Made by a program: the position numbers and the translations under genes
Source: Anthonomus grandis grandis
Taxonomy: Eukaryota > Arthropoda > Insecta > Coleoptera > Curculionidae
Reading direction: 5' to 3'
Length of the DNA stretch: 64,000 bases
NCBI RefSeq assembly: GCF_022605725.1
Contig: NC_065549.1
Coordinates: forward strand, 36,223,690 to 36,287,689
Part shown: positions 25,191 to 35,289 of the stretch, piece after piece
How positions within the stretch are numbered: position 1 is the first letter of the stretch
How the letters are laid out: each line of letters starts with the position of its first letter
Notes under the pieces: model-generated
The model's database searches: none
Seen by the model: only the letters and a program-made list of their open reading frames with translations
What the model was told of the DNA's origin: nothing

Positions 25191-25520
25191 CTAAGTTTTT
25201 CGTTCTTTAACAGTTCCTTGTTCAGTTGTTTAACTTTTAAAAATGTAGTTCACTTCTTACTTTTACTTAAACGTATTAAAAGCAGCCTTACTTACGTAGT
25301 TTCTATTCGATTCTATCACGGCACAACTTACCCCATGGGCGTCACTTTCTTTTCTGCCATTTACCAGAATCCATAAAAACTGATAATACCAGTGTTTTTC
25401 TTCACGTTAGATTTTTGTGGCAAGCCAGTTTATTAACTTAAGGTTACAGTTACCACAGGAACCAAAAATGAAAAAAAAGTGACCTGTCAAAGTTTTTTAA
25501 AACCAATTTTTATTAGAAAT

Positions 25521-25544
25521 GGCACTTTTATCCCCGGTCTACCC
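25521..25544 (-). repeat. Right terminal inverted repeat of pogo element
   Basis: 24 bases, perfect inverted copy of 22943-22966. Confidence 0.95.
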
Positions 25545-25819
25545 TACTTAATAAAAAATCGTTTAAACTGAAGTTTAAGCAATATCTATTAAACCTGTAA
25601 TATAGATTCTTGTGGAATATGCATTTTCTTTGTTAATTTTTTGTTTTTTTCTTTCTTTTTGTTAATAGTTACTTTGAGTCAGTCGGACAAGTGGGGTTCA
25701 ATAGAGTAGCTGCCTTTAGCTAGACTGCCCTTATTTTTCTAGTAATTACTTTGATAATGATTAAATTTGAACAAAATATTATAAATTTACGAAATATAAG
25801 ACATTATTATTATTATTAT

Positions 25820-26389
25820 CATTGTCATCATTTAGCCACCTGTAACACATTTTATTTAAATTACCCCGTAGCTTTTTTTGGAAAGGTCATATAATTCTAA
25901 AGAATGTTAACGGTTCTTGGAAATATCCCGACGTAAAAACAAGTCAGATTTAAATATTTTTTTAAAGTCAACCCTCCACCATCAACAGACTCATTATAGT
26001 CGTCCATCACTCGTCATACTTCTTTCGGCATCACATACTCAATTTACATAAATGTATGTAATAAATCTTTGGCGCCAACTAATCGGCTGTGTAATTCCGA
26101 ATTTCACGAACCGAGTTTATATAAAACGTTCTTTACGAGACTTGTGTCCCCATAAAATGAACAAAACTGCTATAATGTTTGGATTTGGATGGAAATTTAG
26201 AGTTCTACGCTTTTCAGAAGGGTAAAAATAGCATTTCGGTTGTTATAAATAAGTAGATCTAAAGAGATAATAAGGATTAAGAATGTTAAACGTGAAAACA
26301 TATGGTATGTAATAATTGTTATTTAAAAAACAAAATTATAAAAATAACCAAGGTAATTTTAAAACATAAAAAAGACAAAATCACCTGCA
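25820..26389. other. AT-rich stretch, no gene seen
   Basis: No open frame or repeat recognised. Confidence 0.45.
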
Positions 26390-27010
26390 AGTTGAATAAA
26401 TTCCAGAATGCGAAACTTACGTCATACGACAGTGAAGACATAGAAGGAGTAACAAAGTTTAACTATTTGGGGACTTAAATATGTGAAGACTGGTCTTTAG
26501 ACGTACAAATCAAATGCCAGATAAAAAAAAGCGAGGATCTCATTAATAAAATTCAAAAACGTCTTTACAAACTCTAACGTATGGTCTATCATACTGTTGT
26601 ATGGTATAGAAAGCTGGTAATTGAAGGTTAGCACCATGAATAGGTTGGAAGCATTTGAAATGTGGATCTATCGAAGAATCTTAAAAGTCCAGTGGACAGC
26701 AAGAAAAATCAACGAGGAAATTTTGAGGATGAAAATTTGGGAAGGGAACGCGAATTGCTGGGCACGATAAAACGCAGGAAAACAGCGTTCGTGGGACTTG
26801 TATTACGCAAAGAAAAGTACCATTTACTCCAACTGTTAATAAAAGAGAAAATAGAGGGAAGAACATCAATAGAGGGAAGAACACGATATCCTCTTTCTGC
26901 TTTAAGATCCAGAAAGAGGATGTCGTGGGTCCGAATTATCAAACATTGGACACGAAACATTGGATAGGAAAGATGGTCACAGACATCCATTAATAAATAG
27001 CAGCGGAAAA
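26390..27010 (+). pseudogene. RTE-like LINE 3' coding remnant
   Basis: Plus-strand frames give VTKFNYLGT, then MNRLEAFEMWIYRRILKVQW, then ERELLGTIKRRKTAFVGLVL and a segment ending near 26990. The FEMWxYRRILxxxW and KRRKxxFxGHxLR blocks are the usual C-terminal end of RTE-like proteins. A short tandem duplication (GAGGGAAGAACA twice at 26854-26883) inserts about six extra residues. The rest of the RT is missing. Confidence 0.65.
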
Positions 27011-27429
27011 AGAAGAATCCTAAACGTTTAGTCGTAAACTTTCCCTAAAGAATTCTTTTGAGGTCTGGGTATAGCCAGCAGATACTGGAGACTAGATCTG
27101 GTGAATAGTCTGGATGGTTCAGACTATGTATATAGTGCAACTGAAAGTGAAATTCATCCAATTTAACCATCGTTTTCATTCAATCGATCCAATATATCAA
27201 ATATCTTATAAATGACTAATTCTCTAAAAATGCTTAATACATTAATGCATGTAATGTACACCTCAATGGATAACTTAATGAATAACAAGGTGATACTAAT
27301 TAATTATAAAAAATTCATAGCCAATCATTCAATCAAAACGGAAAATTTATTTTAATATGTATCTATATGAAAATAAGTCTAGTGTCTCTTAGAAGATAAT
27401 TATTAATATTGAGGTATTTTATTCAGTGT
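27010..27429. other. AT-rich stretch, no gene seen
   Basis: No coding signal. The first 100 bases may be LINE 3' untranslated sequence. Confidence 0.4.
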
Positions 27430-27520
27430 ACCGAGTGACTTTAAGTCCTTCAGACCCGAGAGCCTTATCGGTTTCTCTAAGGCCGTTGGGCTCTGGTAAA
27501 CCCCGGTGGGGCATGACGGG
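27430..27520. repeat. GC-rich unidentified repeat, left part
   Basis: A GC-richer sequence (TTTCTCTAAGGCCGTTGGGC, then CCCCGGTGGGGCATGACGGG) that stands out from its AT-rich surroundings. It continues at 29325 after the hAT insertion. I do not recognise the family. It could be the 5' region of an older retroelement. Confidence 0.4.
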
Positions 27521-29316
27521 CAGGGCCGTTCCTAGGGGTGAGGGCGCCTTCGTGCAAGATAATTATTGGCGCCCCTCGCCACCACTAAAATAATGACAAC
27601 ATTTTTTTTCGTATAACAGTTTACTGCACACAGCATATATAGTGTTTATTTTAATAAGCGCACATTAACATAGCATAAACAAAAAAACAATATTCAGTCA
27701 TAATACATTAACATAAAATATTACAAAACTAAATACAAAAAAATTTCTAGGAATACTTAATAATAAATGCAGTAAAAAAAATAACAAGTCCCTATAACAT
27801 AAAAGAAAATAATGAAACATATGCAAACATATAGGTTTTAAAAAATATTAAAAATACTAATTAAAATGTTGCCTTTCTTGCCTTTTTCCATGCAAAATCC
27901 GATATTAATTCACAATAGCTAATTTTTTCGCCTATGTCTTGTTCAATTGCAATTGTTGCAAGACCACTCAATCTTTCCTGTGGCATAGTTGAGCGCAAAT
28001 AGTTTTTTACTAATTTTAACCTTGAAAAGCTACGCTCTCCTGATGCCACAGTTAAAGGTAAAGTCAGAAATAATCTTATAACAATTGCAATATTGGGAAA
28101 TAATGAAACAAGATTATTCTTGCAAATATAAATAGTTTTAAAGCTATAATTTCGTTATATAATTTAACACCATCAAAATCACAAGATTGATCTGTCGCAT
28201 TAACGTATAATGCATATAGATCATTTACATAGGCTTGCAGAATATTGTCATCTAGTGATTGTATATTAAATAAAAAAGAAAGTTGCTGTACTGTTCTCTT
28301 AACCTTACAAATCGCTTATCTACAGAATTTACACAAACATCTAGTACAGAGTAATAAAAATTAATTTTAAATTGTTCCTTATGGTCGATAATTGCTTCAT
28401 CATTATGTTCATACGAGAACTGTTTTTTTACTTTTCTTTGACGAACTTGGGGAAATGCTATATTAATGCTTTGAAGGGAATGCATGAAGGTCGTTTGATA
28501 AGTTGGCCGCAATGCTATAAAACCTATTAAAATTTTCTTCGTCGCGTAAGTCTTTTAAAAAACTAAGCAACTTCTCTAAAGCGTCAATATCCGAATTTAA
28601 GTCCACATTTGAAGTTTGTAAGACTTTACTTACAACATTGACTTTAGAAAGAATATCATACCAGATGACAGTAGAAATAATAAAATGAAAAGTTTGAATT
28701 TTACCAAGTAAAGCAGCAGCTTGATGTTTTGTGCTTAAATCTCTTGAGTTATCATTTTGTAGAAAAGAGAGGGACTCTAATATTTCCTTAACCGGAATAC
28801 GCCAAAACGCCAACTAACTTCTGCAGTCTTACCGGACAGTAATCGGGAGGGAGAAGGTGCGCCGCGCGCTATTTTGGCTAATCCGTTATCAATTTATACC
28901 AAAGACAATAGACAGCAAGGATCGCTGTCGCTGTGCTAGTCTCACTGTCGCCTTGTCGGAACGCTAGCGCCCAAATAGGAAAAGTCATTGTCAGCAAAAC
29001 ACATGGCATACGTTATAATCCCAATAGCAATTACAAATTAATCATGCTTAGACATTTTTTCTAAAACTGTATAGTGTATAAAAAGCAAAATAATTTTTAA
29101 ACTTAATTTATAGTTACCAATATTGGAATAATTGTTTTGCGAACGATTTGCTTGGATTTTGGATAATATATGTATTCGCAAATGTTATGTTGCTTGTGTC
29201 GTTTTTTTTTTTGTTTTTTTTTATAATTTTTTATTTTTCATTCTTCATTTTGGCGCCCCTGTCGCATGGCGTCTTCGTGCGGGGCACGAACCAGCCACCC
29301 CCTAGGCACGGCCCTG
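27521..29316 (-). mobile_element. hAT element, internally deleted, 8-base duplication
   Basis: Ends: CAGGGCCGTTCCTAGGGG on the left and, read inward from the right, CAGGGCCGTGCCTAGGGG (one mismatch in 18). Both sides are flanked by ATGACGGG (27513-27520 and 29317-29324). Subterminal copies of GGCGCC(CCT) and TTCGTGC occur near both ends. At 1796 bases it is shorter than an autonomous hAT and keeps only the C-terminal half of the transposase on the minus strand. Confidence 0.9.
27861..28813 (-). pseudogene. hAT transposase C-terminal half
   Basis: Two joined frames: 28813-28463 (SFLQNDNSRDLSTKHQAAAL, VIWYDILSKVNVVSKVLQ) and 28512-28252, then the dimerisation domain at 28049-27861 with ASGERSFSRLKLVKNYLRST and QERLSGLATIAIEQ, ending SDFAWKKARKATF. 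This is the usual ZMYM1-like hAT C-terminus. Frameshifts near 28500 and 28200. The catalytic N-terminal part is gone, so the copy is nonautonomous. Confidence 0.85.
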
Positions 29317-29324
29317 ATGACGGG

Positions 29325-29664
29325 TCCATCAGGAGACCTATATGCACAACTGCCTTGGCAGCCCACTGTTTCGACAATTCACAATTCAATAGTGAGGTAA
29401 AAAGTAGACAGTCTAAAGAGCAGCCTAAAAACTTTATTGATGTTAATGGTAAAATTTTGTTAATTCTGTCAACAAACTGTTACTTAATTCTAATAATTCT
29501 AGGGGCATTGTTGCCCCACTAACTTAGAGTGAGATAGTTATATAGATAGATAAAGAGTGAGGGGGTTGCTTAGGTGCATGTCTAATAATCATACAAGACC
29601 TTATCCCTCTATGCCGAAGTAGCGGAGGAGCTGGCTCCTACATTTACTATACATACTTATATGT
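29325..29664. repeat. Unidentified repeat, right part
   Basis: Continuation of the GC-richer repeat interrupted by the hAT element (TCCATCAGGAGACCTATATG onward). No coding frame that I recognise; the 29600-29640 part (GCCGAAGTAGCGGAGGAGCT) is again GC-rich. Confidence 0.35.
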
Positions 29665-30077
29665 AGTGCTTCAGATTGTTCAGATTTTGCGCTCAGTAGT
29701 AGAAGATTTTCTGGAAAATTTAACGCTTGAAGAATATCGCATTTGCAATTGGATGGGACACCCGCTTATTGCACTGAGGAGATGACACGTGAGTTATTTG
29801 AGAAATTCGAAGATTGCTGGTTTAGGCGTTTGGGACCATGGGATTGGCCTGCGAGATTACCTGATCTTACACCACTTGATTTTTACTTTTGGGGTCATTT
29901 GAAGCAAATGGTATACAAAACACCGGTAAACAGTAAACAGGAACTACGTCAACGGCTTATCAATTGCATTGCCAACAAGATCCTTCTGAAATACAAGCAG
30001 CGACAACACATGCTGTACAGCGCAGGATTTTGAAGTGCTTAGAAGTCAATGGCAATCAGTTTGAAAATTTATTGTAA
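29665..30077 (+). pseudogene. Tc1/mariner-like transposase C-terminal remnant
   Basis: The plus strand reads QLDGTPAYCTEEMTRELF, then RRLGPWDWPARLPDLTPLDF and YFWGHLKQMVYKTP. These are the second and third catalytic blocks (xxDGxPAH and PPRSPDLTPLDFFxWG) of an IS630/mariner-type family that also occurs at 45.1-46.0 kb and 61.2-61.6 kb. The last part (VNGNQFENLL, stop at 30077) lies in another frame after a frameshift near 30030. The N-terminal half is missing. Confidence 0.75.
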
Positions 30078-30359
30078 ATTACTTATAATCTTTGTTTTAG
30101 TTAAGTTAGTTAAGTTAGCTTAAGTTATTTTGTATTCGCACAAATTTTCTTTTATTAATTTTTTGTAAATTAGGGTACATTTCGTTGAACTTTCGGCTTG
30201 CTACAATTTTGTCACATTGTCCATGAATAAATTATATGAAATTTTGATAAATAGATTCATCAAAATTTCATTTGAATAACTATTTCTTTCCATTTCAATT
30301 AATTTTTAGGTAACTATTTTAAAGAAACACCCACGTGTATTACTTTTATTGATCAACTA

Positions 30360-30545
30360 AATGTAACTGTATTTGGAAGCTTTCCTAACCGGATCCAGTG
30401 GTTGACACAGTCGAATGCCTTGTTAAGATCGCAAAATAAGAGTGTAACATAGCGACATCCATTGAAAGCAAGAACGACTTCAACTATCATATGTAGTAAA
30501 CAGTGTTGTTCTTTTGTTGTCAATCTAGTTTACTATTGCTCTATA
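30360..30545 (-). pseudogene. LINE reverse transcriptase motif A fragment
   Basis: The minus strand reads VEVVLAFNGCRYVTLLFCDL and continues NKAFDCVNH, a Jockey-type RT motif A with its first catalytic Asp. Nothing else of the element is recognisable nearby. Confidence 0.6.
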
Positions 30546-31291
30546 GCTCTTATTGGTTGCGCATCAAAATTTTCACCAAAATATTTTCGAATAGATTAGA
30601 GCTACAAACTCTCAGATTATTACCTACAAAAAAAAAACTTTTTTGCTACTTTAATGGTGTTAATGATAAGTACCCGCATATCTACCTAGTTGGCAGGTAA
30701 TAGTGTGGAACATAAACGTTTTGTCCTAAATACATATTTTTTTATTTTGTTGAATATAGATTAAACGTACGTTATAAACGACACATATATGTCATCGATG
30801 ACATATTATCGCCTAAATATCCTACTCTCTGAATGTTGACAATAAGTGTTAAAATTGCAAAGATTGCAGGGGAAGATTTTCTTTTTTAATAGAAACTTGA
30901 TTGCTTTACAAAAAAAAAAAAGTTCTGGCTCTTTTCCATATCAGAATAAATACTTCGACAATAAAATATAATTTAATATTTCGAAATCATGACGACGTTA
31001 TATTCAGGAAATTCGGCTCGAAGCCAGGAACATAAAATAAAACAAAGATCAACAGTAAAGAGCGCGCTATGCTAAATACATCGCCGTGAATCATTCGACC
31101 TAAAAACCGGGAGATTTAACCGCACGACACGCAGTTCCTCGTCCTACTATATAGTGGAAATGTTTGTGGCGATATTTTTTTTCATTGACATCTTATTTTC
31201 TTGAAAATTTTGTTAAATTACTTTAACTGTTATTAATAGTAACGTGAGAATAGATGGAAATATATATGCAAAAAAATTATTGGAGATCACA
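30546..31291. other. AT-rich stretch, no gene seen
   Basis: No coding signal or repeat recognised up to the TTAA of the next piggyBac. Confidence 0.45.
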
Positions 31292-31295
31292 TTAA

Positions 31296-33682
31296 CCCAT
31301 AACTGCTACTGACAAATAGTTTTCCCGCAACTGCTATCGACGGGTCAGAGTGACCCGTTTTAAAATATTAAAATTAAAGAAAAAATCATTAACCAAAACT
31401 TTTATTTGATATCAAAAACATTATTTATATAATATAGAACTTGGGTAGTACAAAAAAAAACTTTTTATTTACAATTTGGGCACACTTTCAAAGCACATTG
31501 CAAACAGATAGGTAATTTGCACACAATGCAACATGTATTTGTTTTCCTATCTTTTTTTACAGGACAAATTGAGCACCTCTTTCTTTTTTATAATTTTTTG
31601 ATAATTTTGGGTTGGCGGTTGTGCAGGTGTATCCTCTTGGAGTATATCTACTCCAAAAATATCGGCGGCGAGGCAACGAAGTTTCCGGGGAACTTTTTGG
31701 TTGTAAAGTTGCTTCATAATATGTGGGGTATATAGTGCAATACCTAGTTGTTTCAGAAAGTTGTAGCGAGTTATTTCTTCTCCACGTGAAAACTGATATA
31801 TTATACGACTCTTTACAACAGACACATTCAAAATACAGTGAAAAATTGCCATTGACGGGTTCGCCGAGAAGTGGAATACGTTGCACATTTTTCATCTAAA
31901 GCATCTACACCTGCTTTAGTGCTATTATAGAACATACTTATTTCGGGTTTCTCAGTACTTCCATCAATAGTGCTGTCGTGATGCATTGACGATATTAAGA
32001 CAAGAGATTTTCCTTTCTTCGGGACGAAAGATACTATGGTTTTGTCCGATGTAAATCCGAAGTTTGAAGATTTAACAGGCCTTTTTCTGTCCGGTAAAAA
32101 TTCTTTAATTTTTTTCACTGTACCTACATAGGTAATCCCTTATTTTGTTTAACTCATTAGTCAACTCCATTGATGTGTACCAATTATCTCCAGTGACATT
32201 TCGGTTGGATTTCTCAATTGGTTTGATCATCCGAAGAACGACATCAGTTGGATGTGAAAATGGCGATTTTTTTTCATGTTGGATATTTTTTCCAGTATAG
32301 ACCTCAGCGTTATACATATAGTGTGTTTGGGAATCGGCCAAGATCTGCACTTTTAGCCCGTATTTTGCAGGCTTATTAAGTATGTACATTATAAATGCAC
32401 ATCTTCCCCAGAATGGAACCAGCATTTCATCTATAGTTACGTGAGGTCCTGGAATATAGTTCTGCTGAGAGTTTTTCACAAAAGCTTCAAAAAGATCGGA
32501 TATTGCAGCTAACTTATTAGTTTTTACTCTCTCGGGCCTTGTAAGATGATTGTCAAACCTTAAACAGCTTAACAAAAAGAGGAATCGTGCAAGGGACATT
32601 GTACATCTAAATAAATCTCTCCCAGTTCCATCCGTTGCCCATAATGATTTTAAATACTCATGGCCTGACTTAAATATACCCTGCATGAATTAAAGACCGA
32701 TGAAAGCTTCTATCTCAATTTTATCTGTCGTACCAATGAAAGTTGAAGCAAATTTTTGGCGAGAGTTTTTACGTCGTTTGAAGGTGGCGTATTTTGATGC
32801 TATTATGTCAATTCATGTATTTGTGTGCTCAACTATAATTTTCAACATTTCATCAGTTATTAACAATTTCCAAGCTTTTAAGGGGCTCAATGGTTCCTTC
32901 TGTCGAACAGGACCTTTCAGTCCGGATAAAACCCTAATAATGTTATGGGATTTTACCTTAGATCTTTGTGGAGGTTCTTTGGCCCATTTTGTGGAATCTT
33001 TTCCGTACCAAGCTGACTTTGACATGTTACAAGTGGCTGTTTGGTTTCTCGAAGCATTTTCAATTTCGATGTCACTAGACGAGGTATTTTCTTGCACAGA
33101 TTCAGTCTCAAATTCACTATCCGTATCGTGTTTAATGTAAATTTCGTCGTCAACTTCGTCGTAATCACTTTCGCCTGCATTATCAATTAATGTTTGTGCG
33201 GATCCATTTTCTACTTCTTGAAGAGTTTCTGCCGCCTCATTTACATCTTTTAACTCTTCCCAAAACTCTTCGCTATTTAGAATGTCTTCCAGCTCCGCTG
33301 AAGTTAGCTGCTTGCTTGTAGAAGCCATTTTATCTAGAAAAAAAAGTATATCAGTAAAATAACATATTTAAATTTAAATCTAAAAATTGCCTAAACAATT
33401 AACAAAAGTTTACACAAAAAATAATAGCAAAAATGAGTACATACCTGTGTAATGAGATAACACTTTGTTTACGTAAGTACTACAGACGGGTCACGGAGAC
33501 CCAACTACGTAATTATTTCGAATTTGGCAAAATCAACAAAACCAACTGCCACGTCTCCGAGAGAAGCACTAACTAATAGAAGAATAGCTGGACGTACAGC
33601 TTCCCTACCACCAAGGTTACATAGGAAGTGCGTATTAAAACTAACGCCGGGTCACACAGACCCCGTCGGTAGCAGTTAGGGG
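31296..33682 (-). mobile_element. piggyBac element flanked by TTAA
   Basis: The left end reads CCCATAACTGCTACTGAC and the right end, read inward, CCCCTAACTGCTACCGAC (16 of 18 match). TTAA lies outside both (31292-31295 and 33683-33686). Just inside are three copies of a GGGTC..GACCC palindrome-like motif: about 31352-31370 on the left, and about 33486-33500 and 33648-33664 on the right. It encodes one minus-strand transposase from 33328 to about 31461. Confidence 0.92.
31461..33328 (-). pseudogene. piggyBac transposase with a few stops
   Basis: ATG 33328 opens an acidic N-terminus. The frame is stopped by a TGA near 32814 and a TAA near 32690, then runs on (RFLFLLSCLRFDN). The first catalytic Asp is in TIDEMLVPFWGR (near 32430), the second in GDNWYTSMEL (near 32190), and the third in AGVDALDEK after a frame change near 32115. 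The C-terminal Cys finger (CSICPVKKDRKTNTCCIVCK, then CLQCALKVCPNCK) ends at about 31461 in yet another frame. All three catalytic residues are still visible, so this is a lightly damaged copy. Confidence 0.85.
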
Positions 33683-33686
33683 TTAA

Positions 33687-34079
33687 AAATACTTTTTGCA
33701 TATAACAAGCGTCAGACATGTCCAACCAAGTGCCTAAGCTTAATTTTTCTAGACCTTTAAAAACAATAATAAGATGATAAACAGAAAACTATTTTCGGTC
33801 AAACCTCTCCGAAACCTGTCAAAAATCTTTTAAATTTTAAATGGTAATTTTTGTTTAGCATCAATTTTATTTAAATTTCTTCCAGTTTTCAAGACCCCAA
33901 TAGTGAATTCTTTAACTGTGATTAAACTCTGTATGTTATTAGTTGATAAGGCAAGACGGAAGAAGAAGAAATAAAGCGGATCGTTACGTCAAATCTAATA
34001 ATGGAGAGCCAGTATACCAACTGGAAATAAAGTTAGGCATCTTGATAGTGAATTAAAACCTAAATGGTTCCGATTGGAT
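33687..34079. other. AT-rich stretch, no gene seen
   Basis: No coding signal recognised. Confidence 0.45.
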
Positions 34080-35285
34080 TAGAAATTTAAACTCCAACGA
34101 TTAGTCCTTGGACCACTAAGTTTTATTTTAACCTTAAGTACCTTAAACGAGAATCTAGAAAAGACCTGGAACTTAAGTAAAAAATGTATTCATGACGCGA
34201 TCTACGAATCATTGGGAAACTAATTTATGTAAATGGTTAACTAATTCGTCAAATAAAATCATATTATACGGTTCAATTTTTAAGTGGAAGCTAGGCGAAG
34301 AACAAAAAGTTAAAAAATTACTTACAATACAACAGTATATCGACAGGCGAAATAAATTGCATTAAATAACTATAGAGGAACAAGGAGTAAAGTCATTTCT
34401 ATAATTAGATCATCAAAAGAAAATACCTGAAAAAATTCAACAGCCACCTGAAAAATGATCTTCATGAAGCCTAAAGAAAGGTATTTTAATTTCCCTTTGC
34501 ACACAAAGGACCAGCGAGCACCTGACACAAAAAAATATGTTCTTAACAACTGATTTTCATGATATTGTCAATTTCAATAGTTGCTCAAATGCATGCCTCA
34601 ATAATATGTTTACCAATTTTCAGTGGGCAATAACTTCTTGGTTACCTGCGATAAGCTAACTAAAAGTTCCAGTAAATACAGAATAAAAACCTATCTTAGG
34701 CCATGGTATTATAAAAAATCGTAATAAAATTATGTCTCTCGTCTTTAGAGGTTATAATTACGTATGAAAAGTAATATTTCAACTAGATCAAGGAAGTAAT
34801 TGAAACGTGAGATGAAGTAGAAACTCAAAAAATCCAGTTTTGTCTCCACCAAATCTCTCTTGAAGGCATATCACAGATGATTCAGTGCGGTCATGATATT
34901 GCCAAAATCTTAAAATAGGGTCATTCTCCTTGTGGCCTTAAGATATTTAAAGTAATTTCGTATAAGACTTAGGATATTAACATTTCTAAATGTTTACGTC
35001 CTACATGCAGAATTTGCAGTCAAGCAGAATCTGCAGCTTTTTAAAACTCATTAGGATGTACACAACTAACCCTACTAGGCACAAAAACAACTTAGTTGTC
35101 AACTGTCTTCGCCTTACAAGATCCAGAGATCGCACAATTTTTTTGTGGGTTAAAGACTTTTAATTCTCTGCCTCAGCATGTTAGAAAGTTTGACGAAATA
35201 AAAAACAAATAACGAACTTCCTACTGAACTTTGCTGCTTATGCCTTTAATTTGTATGATACTTAGCAAGAAACTTCTATACTATG
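34080..35285 (+). pseudogene. Very old LINE remnant
   Basis: Only islands remain: LVLGPLSFILTLSTLNENL near 34110 (GVPQGSxLGPL motif B region), and near 35065-35200 a C-terminal block reading LVVNCLRLTRSRDRTIFLWV followed by KDFNSLPQHVRKFDEIKN. The last corresponds to the FNxLPxxIR segment that ends many Jockey/CR1-like proteins. Frames are scattered and unreadable between the islands. Confidence 0.5.
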
Positions 35286-35289
35286 GAAT

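Larger units (their letters stand above)
22943..25544 (+). mobile_element. pogo-like Tc1/mariner element, perfect 24-base TIRs
   Basis: A 2602-base element sits between TA dinucleotides (22941-22942 and 25545-25546). The first 24 bases (starting GGGTAGACCGGGGATAAAAG) and the last 24 are perfect inverted copies. Removing it rejoins the host LINE. Inside is one plus-strand transposase gene with a Psq/CENP-B-type DNA-binding N-terminus, a DDE_1 core and a C-terminal PHD-like finger. The perfect TIRs argue for fairly recent movement, although the gene now has two frameshifts and a lost catalytic Asp. Confidence 0.93.
21881..25819 (+). mobile_element. LINE remnant carrying a nested pogo element
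   Basis: RT pieces: VISILPVLSKVFERVLYRQL near 21905, VPQGSIFRPLLFIIYTSDIL near 22210, FSDNTKVLIYL near 22300, and a C-terminal part at 22478-22940 with CESLVLSNFNYCDFIYG. The catalytic motif C is FSDN instead of FADD. The copy resumes at 25547 after the pogo insertion, where LNKKSFKLKFKQYLL-type coding continues, and ends in an ATT tail at 25803-25819. Several frameshifts. Same family as the LINE at 14.6-17.8 kb. Confidence 0.75.
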
